A DNA stretch of 64,000 bases from Cypionkella sp. (GTDB taxonomy: Bacteria > Pseudomonadota > Alphaproteobacteria > Rhodobacterales > Rhodobacteraceae). Of the stretch, positions 9,301 through 17,855 are shown piece by piece. Under the pieces are notes generated by a model. It did not search any database. It worked only from the letters and a program-made list of their open reading frames with translations, and had not been told where the DNA came from. Location of the stretch: contig JALRIN010000004.1 in the NCBI GenBank assembly GCA_023255415.1, forward strand, positions 47,714-111,713, written 5' to 3'. Positions within the stretch are counted from its first letter, which is position 1. Each line of letters begins with the position of its first letter. Both the position numbers and the translations under genes were made by a program.

Positions 9301-10359
9301 ATGACCGATATTCCCGCAGGCACGGGCCGCCTTGCCCATGCCCCCGCTGATCACCCAACGGTGAAAGCGCCGAAGATCGGCGTTCTGCTGGCCAATCTTG
9401 GCACGCCAGACGGCTATGACTATTGGTCGATGCGGCGCTATCTGAACGAATTTCTATCGGACAAGCGCGTTGTCGATATCTCGGATTGGATCTGGCAGCC
9501 GCTGTTGCAGCTGATCATCTTGACCAAGCGCCCCTTCACCTCGGGCGCGAATTACAAGCTGATCTGGAACCACGAGAAAAACGAAAGCCCGCTGCTGACC
9601 ATCACCAAAGACCAAACCGCAGCCATTGCTGCTGCGCTGAAGGCCAAGCATGGCGACGAAATTATGGTCGACTTTGCAATGCGTTACGGAAATCCGTCGA
9701 CGCAGTCCAAGGTGCAGGCCATGGTGGCGGCTGGCTGCGAAAAGATCTTGTTCTTCCCGCTTTATCCGCATTACGCCGGGGCGACCTCGGCCACCGCAAA
9801 TGACGCTTTCTTCGCGGCCTTGATGCGCGAAAAGCGCCAGCCAGCAGCGCGCACGGTGAAAGAATACTTTGACCATCCCGCCTATATCGAGGCTTTGGCG
9901 CAATCGGTGGAACGGGCCTATGCCGGGCTTGATCACCGCCCTGATGTGCTGGTGACCTCGTATCACGGCATGCCGATCCGCTATTTGATGGAGGGCGACC
10001 CCTATCATTGCCAATGTGCGAAAACCTCGCGGTTGCTGCGCGAACGGCTGGGCTGGGACAAGGGCGCGATTGACGTGACCTTTCAATCGGTCTTTGGTCG
10101 CGAAGAATGGCTGAAGCCTTATACGGTGAACCATGTCGCCGAATTGGCCAAGCAGGGCAAGAAGCGCATCGCGGTGATGGCGCCGGCGTTTTCCGCCGAT
10201 TGCATTGAAACGCTTGAGGAAATCAACGGCGAGATCCGCGAATCCTTTGAACATGCGGGCGGTGAGGTCTTTACCTATATTCCCTGCCTGAACGACGAGG
10301 CCGCGCATATCGCCGCCCTGACCCAGGTGATCGAAGAGAATTTGGCGGGCTGGGTCTAA
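9301..10359 (+). CDS. hemH: Ferrochelatase
   Basis: Ferrochelatase inserts ferrous iron into protoporphyrin IX, the last step of heme synthesis. The 352-residue protein has LGTPDGYDYWSMRRYLNEF near the N-terminus, the catalytic His222 in SYHGMPIRY, the following GDPYHCQC segment, and Glu303 in DCIETLEEI. A strong ribosome site (AGAGGAG) sits just before ATG 9301. Heme made here would serve the bc1 complex encoded at 52-55 kb. Downstream is a convergent small gene. Confidence 0.96.
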   Translation: MTDIPAGTGRLAHAPADHPTVKAPKIGVLLANLGTPDGYDYWSMRRYLNEFLSDKRVVDISDWIWQPLLQLIILTKRPFTSGANYKLIWNHEKNESPLLTITKDQTAAIAAALKAKHGDEIMVDFAMRYGNPSTQSKVQAMVAAGCEKILFFPLYPHYAGATSATANDAFFAALMREKRQPAARTVKEYFDHPAYIEALAQSVERAYAGLDHRPDVLVTSYHGMPIRYLMEGDPYHCQCAKTSRLLRERLGWDKGAIDVTFQSVFGREEWLKPYTVNHVAELAKQGKKRIAVMAPAFSADCIETLEEINGEIRESFEHAGGEVFTYIPCLNDEAAHIAALTQVIEENLAGWV

Positions 10360-10394
10360 CCCAGCTGTCGGGCTGCGCAAAAAGCAACGGCGCA

Positions 10395-10426
10395 AAAGAA
10401 AAGGACGGCAGGTTGCCCTGCCGCCC
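10395..10426 (-). terminator. Rho-independent terminator of the small secreted-protein gene
   Basis: On the minus strand a stem with 7-bp core arms (CGGCAGG at 10406-10412 with CCTGCCG at 10417-10423, loop TTGC) is extended by two further GC pairs across one mismatch. It is followed at once by a T-rich tract (TTTTCTTTT, complement of 10394-10402). It lies 22 bases past the stop of the 60-residue gene. It may also slow transcripts coming from hemH on the other strand, though no T-run follows there. Confidence 0.75.
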
Positions 10427-10447
10427 TTTCCAAGTTCTGACCAACGA

Positions 10448-10630
10448 TTAGTTGGACGAAACTGCAGCTGCCAGAACAACCAACAACAGCAAAGGCACAA
10501 CAATGCCGCTTGCCGAAGAAGAGGTGGACTGTGCAACAACTGCTGGTTCCATGGTAGGTTCTACCATGCCGCCAGCGAAAGCGGTGGAAGCGGCAACCGA
10601 CAGAGCGGCAGCAAGAGCGATCTTTTTCAT
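10448..10630 (-). CDS. Small secreted or tail-anchored protein typical of Rhodobacterales
   Basis: This 60-residue product has three clear parts. The first is a signal peptide (MKKIALAAALSVAASTAFA, AxA cleavage). Next is a short acidic Pro/Met stretch (MVEPTMEPAVV) and a Ser-rich linker. The last is a C-terminal hydrophobic helix (IVVPLLLLVVLAAAV). It would be exported and held in the inner membrane by its C-terminal helix, with almost nothing exposed. I recall similar short proteins in many Rhodobacterales genomes, without a known role. It has its own terminator and converges on hemH. No function is claimed. Confidence 0.75.
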   Translation of the reverse strand: MKKIALAAALSVAASTAFAGGMVEPTMEPAVVAQSTSSSASGIVVPLLLLVVLAAAVSSN

Positions 10631-10914
10631 TTGTGTTCTCCAGTTTTAGCAAACCGCCGAATTCGCAGAGGCGACGGCCTGCACCCAAGAATATTCCTCG
10701 TAGGCCACATCTACCTTGCAACAGGGGTGAAAAGCAACTCTGACAAAATCGAAGGCGTAAAAGGACGCTCAAGTTTCGTCAATTTAGCAACACTTTTCCG
10801 CCATTTACCGCTTGGGTATGAAAAAGTGCTGGCCTACCCCTGTGCAGAGGCATGCGCACTGCAAAAGAATAGGCTTTCTTTCGCCCAGCATATCCCTTTG
10901 AGAAGTCGCTTTTT

Positions 10915-11520
10915 TCAGAGCAGCCGAACTTGGGTGCCAACCTTGGCCAGACCAAAAAGCTCGATGATATGTTCGTTATAAAGCCCAACGCAGCCACCCG
11001 AAGACCGACGCCCGATCTTACGGGTGTCATGGGTGCCGTGGATGCGATAGGCGGGCCAGCCAAGGTAAAGCGCGCGCACGCCCAGTGGGTTATCTGGCGA
11101 ACCGCCCGGAATCTGATCGGGCCAATCGGGGTGAAGCCGATGTTGATCAACGGTCGGGGTCCAGGTTGGATTGACGACCTTTTTGATCACCTCGGTCATA
11201 CCGCGGCGGGTCAGTTCTTCACTGATCGGCACCGAGGACGGGTAAAGCTTGTAGATCGTCTGATCCTCGGACCAGAAATGCACCGCGCGCGAGGTCAGGT
11301 CGGCCAGGATCACACCATTGCGGGTGTTGTCGAAATAATCCTGCCAGTTCAGCATGCGAAACCCCGAAAGGTTGTTGCGCACAGGACCACGCAGCGGTGT
11401 ATCGGACTCGGTGCTGCCCACGGTTTGAGAAAAGGCCGGAACGGCGGCTGCGGTCAGCGCGGTTGCCGCACCACCGATAAACAAACGGCGATTTACTGTT
11501 TCGCGAGTTTCGGCGGTCAT
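10915..11520 (-). CDS. L,D-transpeptidase (YkuD fold) with twin-arginine-like signal
   Basis: This 201-residue exported protein has a YkuD-type catalytic domain, which forms 3-3 cross-links in peptidoglycan or attaches proteins to it. The N-terminus (RRLFIGGAATALTAAAVPAFS) is a signal peptide of twin-arginine style. The catalytic His161 (HGTHD) and Cys177 (SSGGCVGL) are present. The Arg that usually follows the Cys two positions later (CIRM/CVRL) is Gly here. It is divergent from the CAP lipoprotein gene across a 196-bp spacer. Position 10915 ends the gene; a roughly 285-bp stretch to the small gene (10631-10914) holds no ORF I can support. Confidence 0.88.
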   Translation of the reverse strand: MTAETRETVNRRLFIGGAATALTAAAVPAFSQTVGSTESDTPLRGPVRNNLSGFRMLNWQDYFDNTRNGVILADLTSRAVHFWSEDQTIYKLYPSSVPISEELTRRGMTEVIKKVVNPTWTPTVDQHRLHPDWPDQIPGGSPDNPLGVRALYLGWPAYRIHGTHDTRKIGRRSSGGCVGLYNEHIIELFGLAKVGTQVRLL

Positions 11521-11600
11521 CCGCAGATCTCCCTTTTATAGCTGCTCTTTTCGGCTGTTTATCGCTTCGCGCCCAAAGCCGCAAATCAAAGCAATGTTAT

Positions 11601-11638
11601 TCGGCAAGGTCGCGCTGGCCTTGCGGTGTTTTTGCCGA
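11601..11638. other. Orphan stem-loop with T-run between divergent genes
   Basis: Two nested inverted repeats lie here. TCGGCAA (11601-11607) pairs with TTGCCGA (11632-11638). Inside it GCAAGG (11604-11609) pairs with CCTTGC (11619-11624), followed on the plus strand by GGTGTTTTTG. The element looks like an intrinsic terminator, but no plus-strand gene lies upstream, because the flanking genes are transcribed away from it. It could end an unannotated small RNA or be a regulatory dyad. Confidence 0.35.
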
Positions 11639-11716
11639 CTAGAGTTTGAATATTGCCCAAAATTTAGATAAGCACGGGCAATCACAAAGCCGGATTGGCT
11701 TGGCTAGGGTATAAAC

Positions 11717-12229
11717 ATGAACAGACGAACGGCCTTGATCGCAGGCGGTGCGACACTTCTTTTGGCGGGCTGCGTGACATCGGCACCGGCGGTCGATTCA
11801 AACGGCAATCAATTGCCGCAGGTCTATCGAATCAGCAATGCAACCGCCGCCGAGATTCCGTTTCGCCTGCTGGATGCAGTGAACAGCCTGCGCGCGGCGC
11901 GCGGCGTGCAGTTGGTCAGCTTTAACGCGGCGCTGAATGCGGCATGTTTGACCCATTCGCGCGATATGGCGGTGCAGAACCGGCCTTGGCATTTCGGCTC
12001 TGATGGCTCCTCACCTTTGTTGCGGGTGCAGCGGGTGAATTACACTGGCACCTTCTTGGGCGAAGTGATTTCGGAAACCTTTCAAACCGAACTTGAAACC
12101 CTGTCAGCCTGGATGGAAGACCCAGACACCCGCAATATCATTCTTGACCCCCGCGCCCGCGAGATTGGCTTTGCATGGTATCAGGAACAATCGGGCAAGA
12201 TCTGGTGGACGATGCTGACAGGCGGCTGA
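11717..12229 (+). CDS. CAP-domain lipoprotein
   Basis: This 170-residue protein starts with a lipoprotein signal (MNRRTALIAGGATLLLAGC, lipobox LAGC, Cys19) and carries a CAP/SCP-PR1 domain. The domain shows the helix LLDAVNSLRAARGVQLVSF, the signature HSRDMAVQNRPWHFG, and the later GEVISETF block. CAP proteins in bacteria are extracytoplasmic and poorly understood; some bind lipids or peptidoglycan. It sits between two L,D-transpeptidase-fold proteins, which suggests a cell-envelope task. A TATAAA lies only a few bases before the ATG, so the leader is very short if that is the -10 element. Confidence 0.85.
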   Translation: MNRRTALIAGGATLLLAGCVTSAPAVDSNGNQLPQVYRISNATAAEIPFRLLDAVNSLRAARGVQLVSFNAALNAACLTHSRDMAVQNRPWHFGSDGSSPLLRVQRVNYTGTFLGEVISETFQTELETLSAWMEDPDTRNIILDPRAREIGFAWYQEQSGKIWWTMLTGG

Positions 12230-12274
12230 TCTTGTCTGTTTCTGCGAAAAAGGCGGCCCTTGGGGCTTCTGCTT

Positions 12275-12817
12275 CTATGGCAGAATGCGGATCGGTGTGC
12301 GGGTATTGATCATCGCATAGATGTCTTCAATCTCGCGATCCGTCACCGCAATACAGCCCGCTGTCCAATCAACAGGTTTTTCTTTTGCCTTCAGTAAGGT
12401 TGGCAGCGAGAATTTCGGCTTGGGCTGTGCTGTGTTTTTACGTGGCCCACCGTGGATGAAAATATCCCCGCCGGGTGGCTTGCCCATCGCGGCGGCATTG
12501 GCCCGATCCGCCGCGTTCGGATAGCTGACCTGCAACGACAGATGAAAGCTTGAATTCGGATTCTTTTTGCTGATGAAATAGACGCCCTCTGGGGTCTTCA
12601 TGTCGCCTTCAAATTGTTTGTGGCCAATCGGGTTGCCACCCAAACTGATATCATAGGTTTTCACGACCTGATTGTCGTGAAGCATATACATCTTCCGCTC
12701 GGCTTTATGCACTTCGATCAGGGTCACTGCGGGGCCGTCATAGGTTTTGAACTTCGAGTCGCAGGCTGTCAGAAACAACCCGGCAACAACCACAAACAGG
12801 ATCCGAAATATCTGCAT
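12275..12817 (-). CDS. YafK-like L,D-transpeptidase-family lipoprotein
   Basis: This 180-residue lipoprotein (signal ending LTAC, Cys19) has a YkuD/YafK-type domain. His122 (IHGGPRKN) and the catalytic Cys155 (DWTAGCIAVTDREI) are in place. E. coli YafK cleaves Braun lipoprotein from peptidoglycan instead of making cross-links, and the WTxGCIAV motif here is of that type. So hydrolysis is as likely as transpeptidation. A longer reading from 12865 adds 16 polar residues before the signal and is not favoured. It converges with the CAP gene. Confidence 0.85.
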   Translation of the reverse strand: MQIFRILFVVVAGLFLTACDSKFKTYDGPAVTLIEVHKAERKMYMLHDNQVVKTYDISLGGNPIGHKQFEGDMKTPEGVYFISKKNPNSSFHLSLQVSYPNAADRANAAAMGKPPGGDIFIHGGPRKNTAQPKPKFSLPTLLKAKEKPVDWTAGCIAVTDREIEDIYAMINTRTPIRILP

Positions 12818-12858
12818 TCTTTGCCCACGCCTTTGTTTTTCTGGGCTTCTAGCGCAAA

Positions 12859-12889
12859 GACGCAACTCTGCCTAGAGGTGACTTGCGTC
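12859..12889 (-). other. Stem-loop between the RNA methyltransferase and YafK-like genes
   Basis: GACGCAA (12859-12865) pairs with TTGCGTC (12883-12889). Inside, CTCT and AGAG form a second short stem. On the minus strand the stem is followed by TTTGC only. It could be a weak terminator or mRNA processing element behind the methyltransferase gene. Confidence 0.35.
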
Positions 12890-12912
12890 GCAGCGGCAAG
12901 CTAAAAAGTGGT

Positions 12913-14136
12913 TTACCCCCGCGAAAACCGTGCCACCAATTCCACATGCGCTGACCAGCGGAATTGATCGACAACCTGCACCCAATCCAGATGATAGCCG
13001 CCTGCAATCAGGGTTTTTGCATCGCGCGCAAAGCTGATCGGGTTGCACGACACCGAGGCAATCACCGGCACGCCAGAGCGCGCCAAGGTCGCCATCTGCG
13101 CCTCGGCACCGGCGCGCGGTGGGTCGATCACCACGGCCTCGACGCCCTTGAACTCGTCAGGTTCCAGCGGGCGGCGGAACAGATCGCGGGTTTCCACCGT
13201 GACGCGCTTTAGGCCTTGGGCGTTGTTCGCACCCTTTTCCAGTGCCGCCATCATCGGCGCATCGCCTTCCACTGCATGCACCTCGGCGCGTTCGGCCAAG
13301 GGCAGGGCAAAGGTGCCGACGCCTGCGAAAAGATCAACGATCTTGCGCGCAGGCCCAATCGCCAGGGCGACCGAGCGCAGCAGTGCCTGCTCGCCCTCGG
13401 CTGTGGCCTGCAGAAAGGCACCGGGTGGCGGCGAGACCAGCGCCTTGCCAAAGCGTTGCATCGGGGCGGTGCGCAGCGCTACCGTTTCACCGTTCCATGT
13501 CAGACGCGCAAAGCCAAAGCTTTCGGTCACCCGCGCCAACTCCAGCAGCAGGCCCGAGTCCAGCTGTTTGCCGCCAACCACCATGACATCGGCCCCCGCA
13601 AGCGAGCGCGTTACCGTCAAAGACACCTCGCCCGAGCGCGACCCGCCCAGCTTGACCAGCGCCTCAAGCCCCGGAAAGGTGGCGATCAGATCAGGGTGCA
13701 GCAATTGGCAATTTGGCACATTGACCACCATGTCAGAGGCCCGCGCGTGAAAGCCCATCAGCGCACCATTCTTGGTGCGCCGTGCTGCAATGGTGGCCCG
13801 CCGCCGCGATTTTGGCGGCGAGGTCAGGATCGGGCGAAACTCAGCCTCTAGGCCCTGCCCCGCCAGCGCGCCCTTGACGATGCCCAGCTTCCAATCGGCG
13901 ACAAAAGCATCCGAGGCATGCTGCATCAGGCAGCCGCCACAGGTCTTGGCATGCGCGCAGGGCGGTTTGACCCGATTGACCGAAGGCGTCAGAATGCGGA
14001 AATCGGCAAGTTGGTCGCCCTGCAGATCGCCTTCGACCTCTTCGCCGGGCAGCATGCCGGGCACAAAGATCGTCCCGTTTGGCCCCTGCGCCACGCCGTC
14101 GCCCAAATGCCCCAGCCGATCGATGGTAACTTTCAC
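12913..14136 (-). CDS. rlmD: 23S rRNA (uracil-C5)-methyltransferase, RlmD/RumA family
   Basis: This RNA m5U methyltransferase of the TrmA/RlmD family uses SAM to methylate a uridine, in RlmD at U1939 of 23S rRNA. It has an N-terminal TRAM domain (VTIDRLGHLGDGVA...) and iron-sulfur ligands (CAHAKTCGGC, with a further Cys in VPNCQLLHP). A SAM domain follows with LFAGVGTFALPLA, DPPRAG and the catalytic Cys in SVSCNP. The start is GTG at 14136, which overlaps the stop of the upstream ABC gene as GTGA. A longer ATG reading from 14190 would overlap that gene by 58 bases and is rejected. The family is firm; the exact target base is inferred. Confidence 0.88.
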   Translation of the reverse strand: MKVTIDRLGHLGDGVAQGPNGTIFVPGMLPGEEVEGDLQGDQLADFRILTPSVNRVKPPCAHAKTCGGCLMQHASDAFVADWKLGIVKGALAGQGLEAEFRPILTSPPKSRRRATIAARRTKNGALMGFHARASDMVVNVPNCQLLHPDLIATFPGLEALVKLGGSRSGEVSLTVTRSLAGADVMVVGGKQLDSGLLLELARVTESFGFARLTWNGETVALRTAPMQRFGKALVSPPPGAFLQATAEGEQALLRSVALAIGPARKIVDLFAGVGTFALPLAERAEVHAVEGDAPMMAALEKGANNAQGLKRVTVETRDLFRRPLEPDEFKGVEAVVIDPPRAGAEAQMATLARSGVPVIASVSCNPISFARDAKTLIAGGYHLDWVQVVDQFRWSAHVELVARFSRG

Positions 14137-15971
14137 TCTGCCGCTTCCTTTTCTTCGGTGCCGATGAAGCCGCCCGACTGGCGGTTCCAATAGCGGGCAT
14201 AAAGCCCATTCGCGGCCAAAAGTTCCGCATGGCTGCCCTGTTCTACAATCTGGCCCGCGTCAAGCACGACAATGCGGTCCATTTCCGCAATCGTGGACAG
14301 CCGGTGCGCAATCGCCAGCACGGTTTTGCCCTGCATCACCTTGGCAAGCGCGTCTTGGATGCTGGCCTCGACCTCGGAATCCAGTGCGCTTGTCGCCTCA
14401 TCCAGCACCAGAATCGGCGCGTCTTTCAAAAACGCCCGCGCCAAGGCGATCCGCTGGCGCTGCCCGCCCGAAAGCTTGACACCGCGCTCGCCCAGAAAGG
14501 CGTCATAGCCGGTGCGGCCAGCAAAATCCTTCAGCCCCAGAATGAACTCATGCGCCTCGGCTTGGCGGGCGGCGGCAAAGACCTGCTCGTCACTCGCATC
14601 CGGGTTGCCATACAGAATATTCTCGCGCGCGGTGCGGTTGAACATCGCGGTTTCTTGGGTGACCATGCCGATCTGGCGGCGCAAAGATTCCTGCGTGACA
14701 TCGCGCACATCATAGCCATCGACCAAAACTGCGCCTTTTTCGGCATCATAGAGCCGCAACAGCAAAGACACCAAAGTGGTTTTCCCCGCCCCCGAAGCCC
14801 CGACCAGCCCGATCTTTTCGCCGGGTTTAATGATCAGATCAACCGTGTCCAGCCCACCCTTTTTGCGGCCATAAGCAAAGGAAACCCCGCGCATCACCAC
14901 CTCGCCCTTCGCGCGCGGCATCTCGATCGCGGTGTCGGAATCTTTCAAAGTATAGGGCGGCGTCAGGGTTTTAACGCCGTCTTCCACCTCGCCCAGATTG
15001 CCAAAGATCCCCATCAGGCTGAAGGACACCCAGCCCGTCATCTGCGCCAATCGAAACGAAATCGCCCCCGCCGCCGCGATATCGCCCGAGGTGGCCGCGC
15101 CATGCGACCAAAGCCCGACCGTCGCGCCAACCAAAAGCACCGGCAGCACGCCAGCCACGCCCATCAGACTGAGCCGGAACCAGCTAGAGATCACGCCATA
15201 TTCAATCGCTTTGCTGCGAAACGCTCCCATCGCCTCAAGCGCCACCGAATCCTCGTGTTTGGAATGGGCGAACAGCTTGACGGTTTTCATATTGGTCACG
15301 GTGTCGACGATCTGCCCTGTCACCATCGCCCGCGCCGCTGCCCGCGCGCCAGAGGCCCCGCGCACCTGCTTTAAAAACCCCTTGATGAACAGGATATAGG
15401 CCGCAATCCAGAACAGCAGCAGCACCGAAATTCGCGCGTCAATCGTGGCCAGCAGGGTGAAAGACCCCAGCACGCTGGCCAAGGCAAAGGCCACGGTTTC
15501 AATCGTGCCGGTTGCGACATCGGTCGCCGCCCGCGCCACCTGCATTTGTTTTTGCGCGATTCGTCCGGCAAAATCATTGTCGAAAAACGTCACCGCCTGA
15601 CCCAAGGTCCAGCGGTGCATGCGTGACAAGATCAGCGGAAACAGGTTCGGTTCCACCACAATCGCGCTTGCGGCGGTGCTGATGCCAAAAACCAAGGGCC
15701 GCACGATCAGATAAAAACCGACAAAAAATGAAAACAGGGCCATATGATCGACCCAAACCGTCGCCGGGTTGGCAGAGTTTGCGGCATCAATCACATCGCC
15801 CAAAATCGTCGCCGAAATCGCCTCAAGCGAGCCGCCAAGCGCTGACCAAAACCCGGCCCACAGCAGGCCGGGCCAAGCGCCTTCCAAGGCCCAACGGAAA
15901 AATGCCCAAGTGCTGCGCGGCGGCACGTCTGTGGCTGCGCGAAACGGCTCTATCCTTGGGCCAAATTTCAT
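14133..15971 (-). CDS. ABC exporter, fused permease and ATPase (second half-transporter)
   Basis: This 612-residue half-transporter has about six N-terminal membrane helices and a C-terminal nucleotide-binding domain. The ATPase has Walker A (GASGAGKTT), a Q-loop, signature LSGGQRQRIALARA, Walker B with catalytic Glu (LVLDEATSALD) and a switch His (IAHRLST), so its site looks fully active. It overlaps the preceding paralogue by four bases, and both end in nearly the same sequence (LLAANGLYARxWxRQSGGFIG). The pair therefore likely forms a heterodimeric exporter. The substrate is unknown. Confidence 0.9.
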   Translation of the reverse strand: MKFGPRIEPFRAATDVPPRSTWAFFRWALEGAWPGLLWAGFWSALGGSLEAISATILGDVIDAANSANPATVWVDHMALFSFFVGFYLIVRPLVFGISTAASAIVVEPNLFPLILSRMHRWTLGQAVTFFDNDFAGRIAQKQMQVARAATDVATGTIETVAFALASVLGSFTLLATIDARISVLLLFWIAAYILFIKGFLKQVRGASGARAAARAMVTGQIVDTVTNMKTVKLFAHSKHEDSVALEAMGAFRSKAIEYGVISSWFRLSLMGVAGVLPVLLVGATVGLWSHGAATSGDIAAAGAISFRLAQMTGWVSFSLMGIFGNLGEVEDGVKTLTPPYTLKDSDTAIEMPRAKGEVVMRGVSFAYGRKKGGLDTVDLIIKPGEKIGLVGASGAGKTTLVSLLLRLYDAEKGAVLVDGYDVRDVTQESLRRQIGMVTQETAMFNRTARENILYGNPDASDEQVFAAARQAEAHEFILGLKDFAGRTGYDAFLGERGVKLSGGQRQRIALARAFLKDAPILVLDEATSALDSEVEASIQDALAKVMQGKTVLAIAHRLSTIAEMDRIVVLDAGQIVEQGSHAELLAANGLYARYWNRQSGGFIGTEEKEAAE

Positions 15972-17809
15972 GCCTCTTCCTCCAAACCGATAAAGCCGCC
16001 AGATTGGCGCGCCCAGAACCGAGCATATAGCCCGTTTGCCGCCAAAAGCGCAGAATGGCTGCCCTCTTCAGCAATTTTGCCGTCTTCCAACACGATAATG
16101 CGGTCCATCGCGGCAATGGTCGAAAGCCTATGGGCAATCGCAATCACGGTTTTGCCCTGCATCACCCCAAACAGCGCGTCCTGAATAGCGGCCTCGGCCT
16201 CGCTGTCCAGCGCGCTTGTCGCCTCATCCAGAATAAGCACCGGCGCGTCTTTCAGGATAACCCGTGCCAGCGCCACCCGCTGCCGCTGCCCGCCCGACAG
16301 CTTGACGCCGCGTTCGCCGACATGGGCGTCATAGCCGCGCCGGCCTTCGGGGTCTTGCAGAGTTTGAATGAAATCATGCGCATCGGCCTGCTTGGCCGCC
16401 GCGATCATTGCGGCCTCGCCCGCATCTGGACGTCCGTACAAGATATTGTCGCGGACAGAGCGGTGCAGCAGGCTGCTGTCTTGTTGCACCATGCCAATGC
16501 GCAGCCGCAGACTGTCTTGGGTCACGGTGGCAATATCCTGCCCGTCGATCAAAATGCGACCCTCTTCGGCGTCATAGAACCGCAACAGCAGCTTCACCAG
16601 TGTCGATTTCCCCGCGCCCGAGCGGCCAATCACCCCGACCCGCTCGCCCGGCTTTACCTCTAGGCTGATTGCCTGTAACCCGCCCGAACCGCGGCCGTAG
16701 TGATGCGAAACACCCTCCAGCCGGATCGCGCCTGCGGTAAAGTTAAGCGGTTTGGCTTGCGGGTGATCGGTCAGCGAAATCGGCTGGGTGATGGTCTCCA
16801 TGCCTTCTTGCACGGTGCCAAGGTTCTGCACCAGATTGGTCGTCGCCCACATGATCCAATAGGTCATGTTGTTCAGCCGCAGCACCAGCGTCACCGCCGC
16901 CGCCACTGTGCCGACAGACGCCGTGCCGTGATACCACATCCACAGCGCCCAAGCGGTGACCGAGGTGATCAAAAGCCCGTTCAGCATCGTCAGAATGATG
17001 TCCATCTTGGTCACCACCCGCATCTCGGTCATAAAGGTGGTGCGCGCCTTGTCGATGGCTTCGCGCCCATAGCTCAGCTCTAGATCGTGATGCGCAAAAA
17101 GCTTGACCGAATGGATGTTGGAATAGGCATCCACCACCCGACCCGTCACCGCCGAACGCGCGTCCGAGCTGGCGGTGGCCGCAGGTCCAGCGCGCCGCAC
17201 CGTCCAGCGCATCAGCGCGATATAGCCCGCAAACCAGATCACCAGCGGCAACAGCAGCCGTGGATCCGCCCCCGCCAGCATGATTGCGGCCCCCACCAAG
17301 GTGGTCGAGGCAAAAGCAACCGCGTCAAAGGTTTGAAACACCGCCTCGCCCGCCGCCGGAGGCGCTTGCATGATGCGATTGGCAATCCGCCCCGCGAAAT
17401 CGCTTTCAAACCAGCCGACCGGTTGGCGCAGCACGTGCCGATGCGCACGCCAGCGCATCATTGTGCCAAAGTTCGGCAAAATCGTGTTGTGCAGCAGCGC
17501 CACCCCGGTGCCACCCACCAAGGGCCGCAGGATCAGCACGGCAAGCGCCACCAGAATGATCTCGGTGCCATGGCTGGCCCAAACCTGTGCGGGTTCGCCA
17601 TTAGCCAGCAGATCGACCATCCGCCCCAGATACCAGATCAGCCCGACGTCAAACACCGAGTTCAGCGTCGAGACCACGGCCGTGATCGCAAAGACCTTGC
17701 GAAACGGACGAATATAGTCGCGCAAAAACGGCCACAGCTTGCGCGGCGGCGTATCGGTTTCGGCATAGGGGGCGTAGGGGTCGACCAGACCTTCAAAGAA
17801 CTTGAACAT
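15968..17809 (-). CDS. ABC exporter, fused permease and ATPase (first half-transporter)
   Basis: This 613-residue paralogue of the next gene downstream has a membrane domain over residues 40-330 and an ATPase over 360-613. The ATPase carries GRSGAGKST, LSGGQRQRVALARV, LILDEATSALD and IAHRLST. All canonical ATPase residues are present, so unlike many heterodimeric exporters neither half shows an obviously dead site. ATG 17809 (MFKFFEGLVDPY) is chosen. The reading from 17899 would add a polar tail that runs into the cca gene. The stop overlaps the next ABC gene (ATGA). Confidence 0.9.
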   Translation of the reverse strand: MFKFFEGLVDPYAPYAETDTPPRKLWPFLRDYIRPFRKVFAITAVVSTLNSVFDVGLIWYLGRMVDLLANGEPAQVWASHGTEIILVALAVLILRPLVGGTGVALLHNTILPNFGTMMRWRAHRHVLRQPVGWFESDFAGRIANRIMQAPPAAGEAVFQTFDAVAFASTTLVGAAIMLAGADPRLLLPLVIWFAGYIALMRWTVRRAGPAATASSDARSAVTGRVVDAYSNIHSVKLFAHHDLELSYGREAIDKARTTFMTEMRVVTKMDIILTMLNGLLITSVTAWALWMWYHGTASVGTVAAAVTLVLRLNNMTYWIMWATTNLVQNLGTVQEGMETITQPISLTDHPQAKPLNFTAGAIRLEGVSHHYGRGSGGLQAISLEVKPGERVGVIGRSGAGKSTLVKLLLRFYDAEEGRILIDGQDIATVTQDSLRLRIGMVQQDSSLLHRSVRDNILYGRPDAGEAAMIAAAKQADAHDFIQTLQDPEGRRGYDAHVGERGVKLSGGQRQRVALARVILKDAPVLILDEATSALDSEAEAAIQDALFGVMQGKTVIAIAHRLSTIAAMDRIIVLEDGKIAEEGSHSALLAANGLYARFWARQSGGFIGLEEEA

Positions 17810-17855
17810 GGGTATCTCTTGCAAAACCAGAGCCAAAGCTCGGGGCCCAGAAGAT

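Noticed and set aside
12230..12274. Terminator between the CAP and YafK-like genes (GCCC...GGGC then CTTTTT)
   Set aside because: The stem is only four pairs with a three-base loop and a spacer before the T-run, too weak to list.
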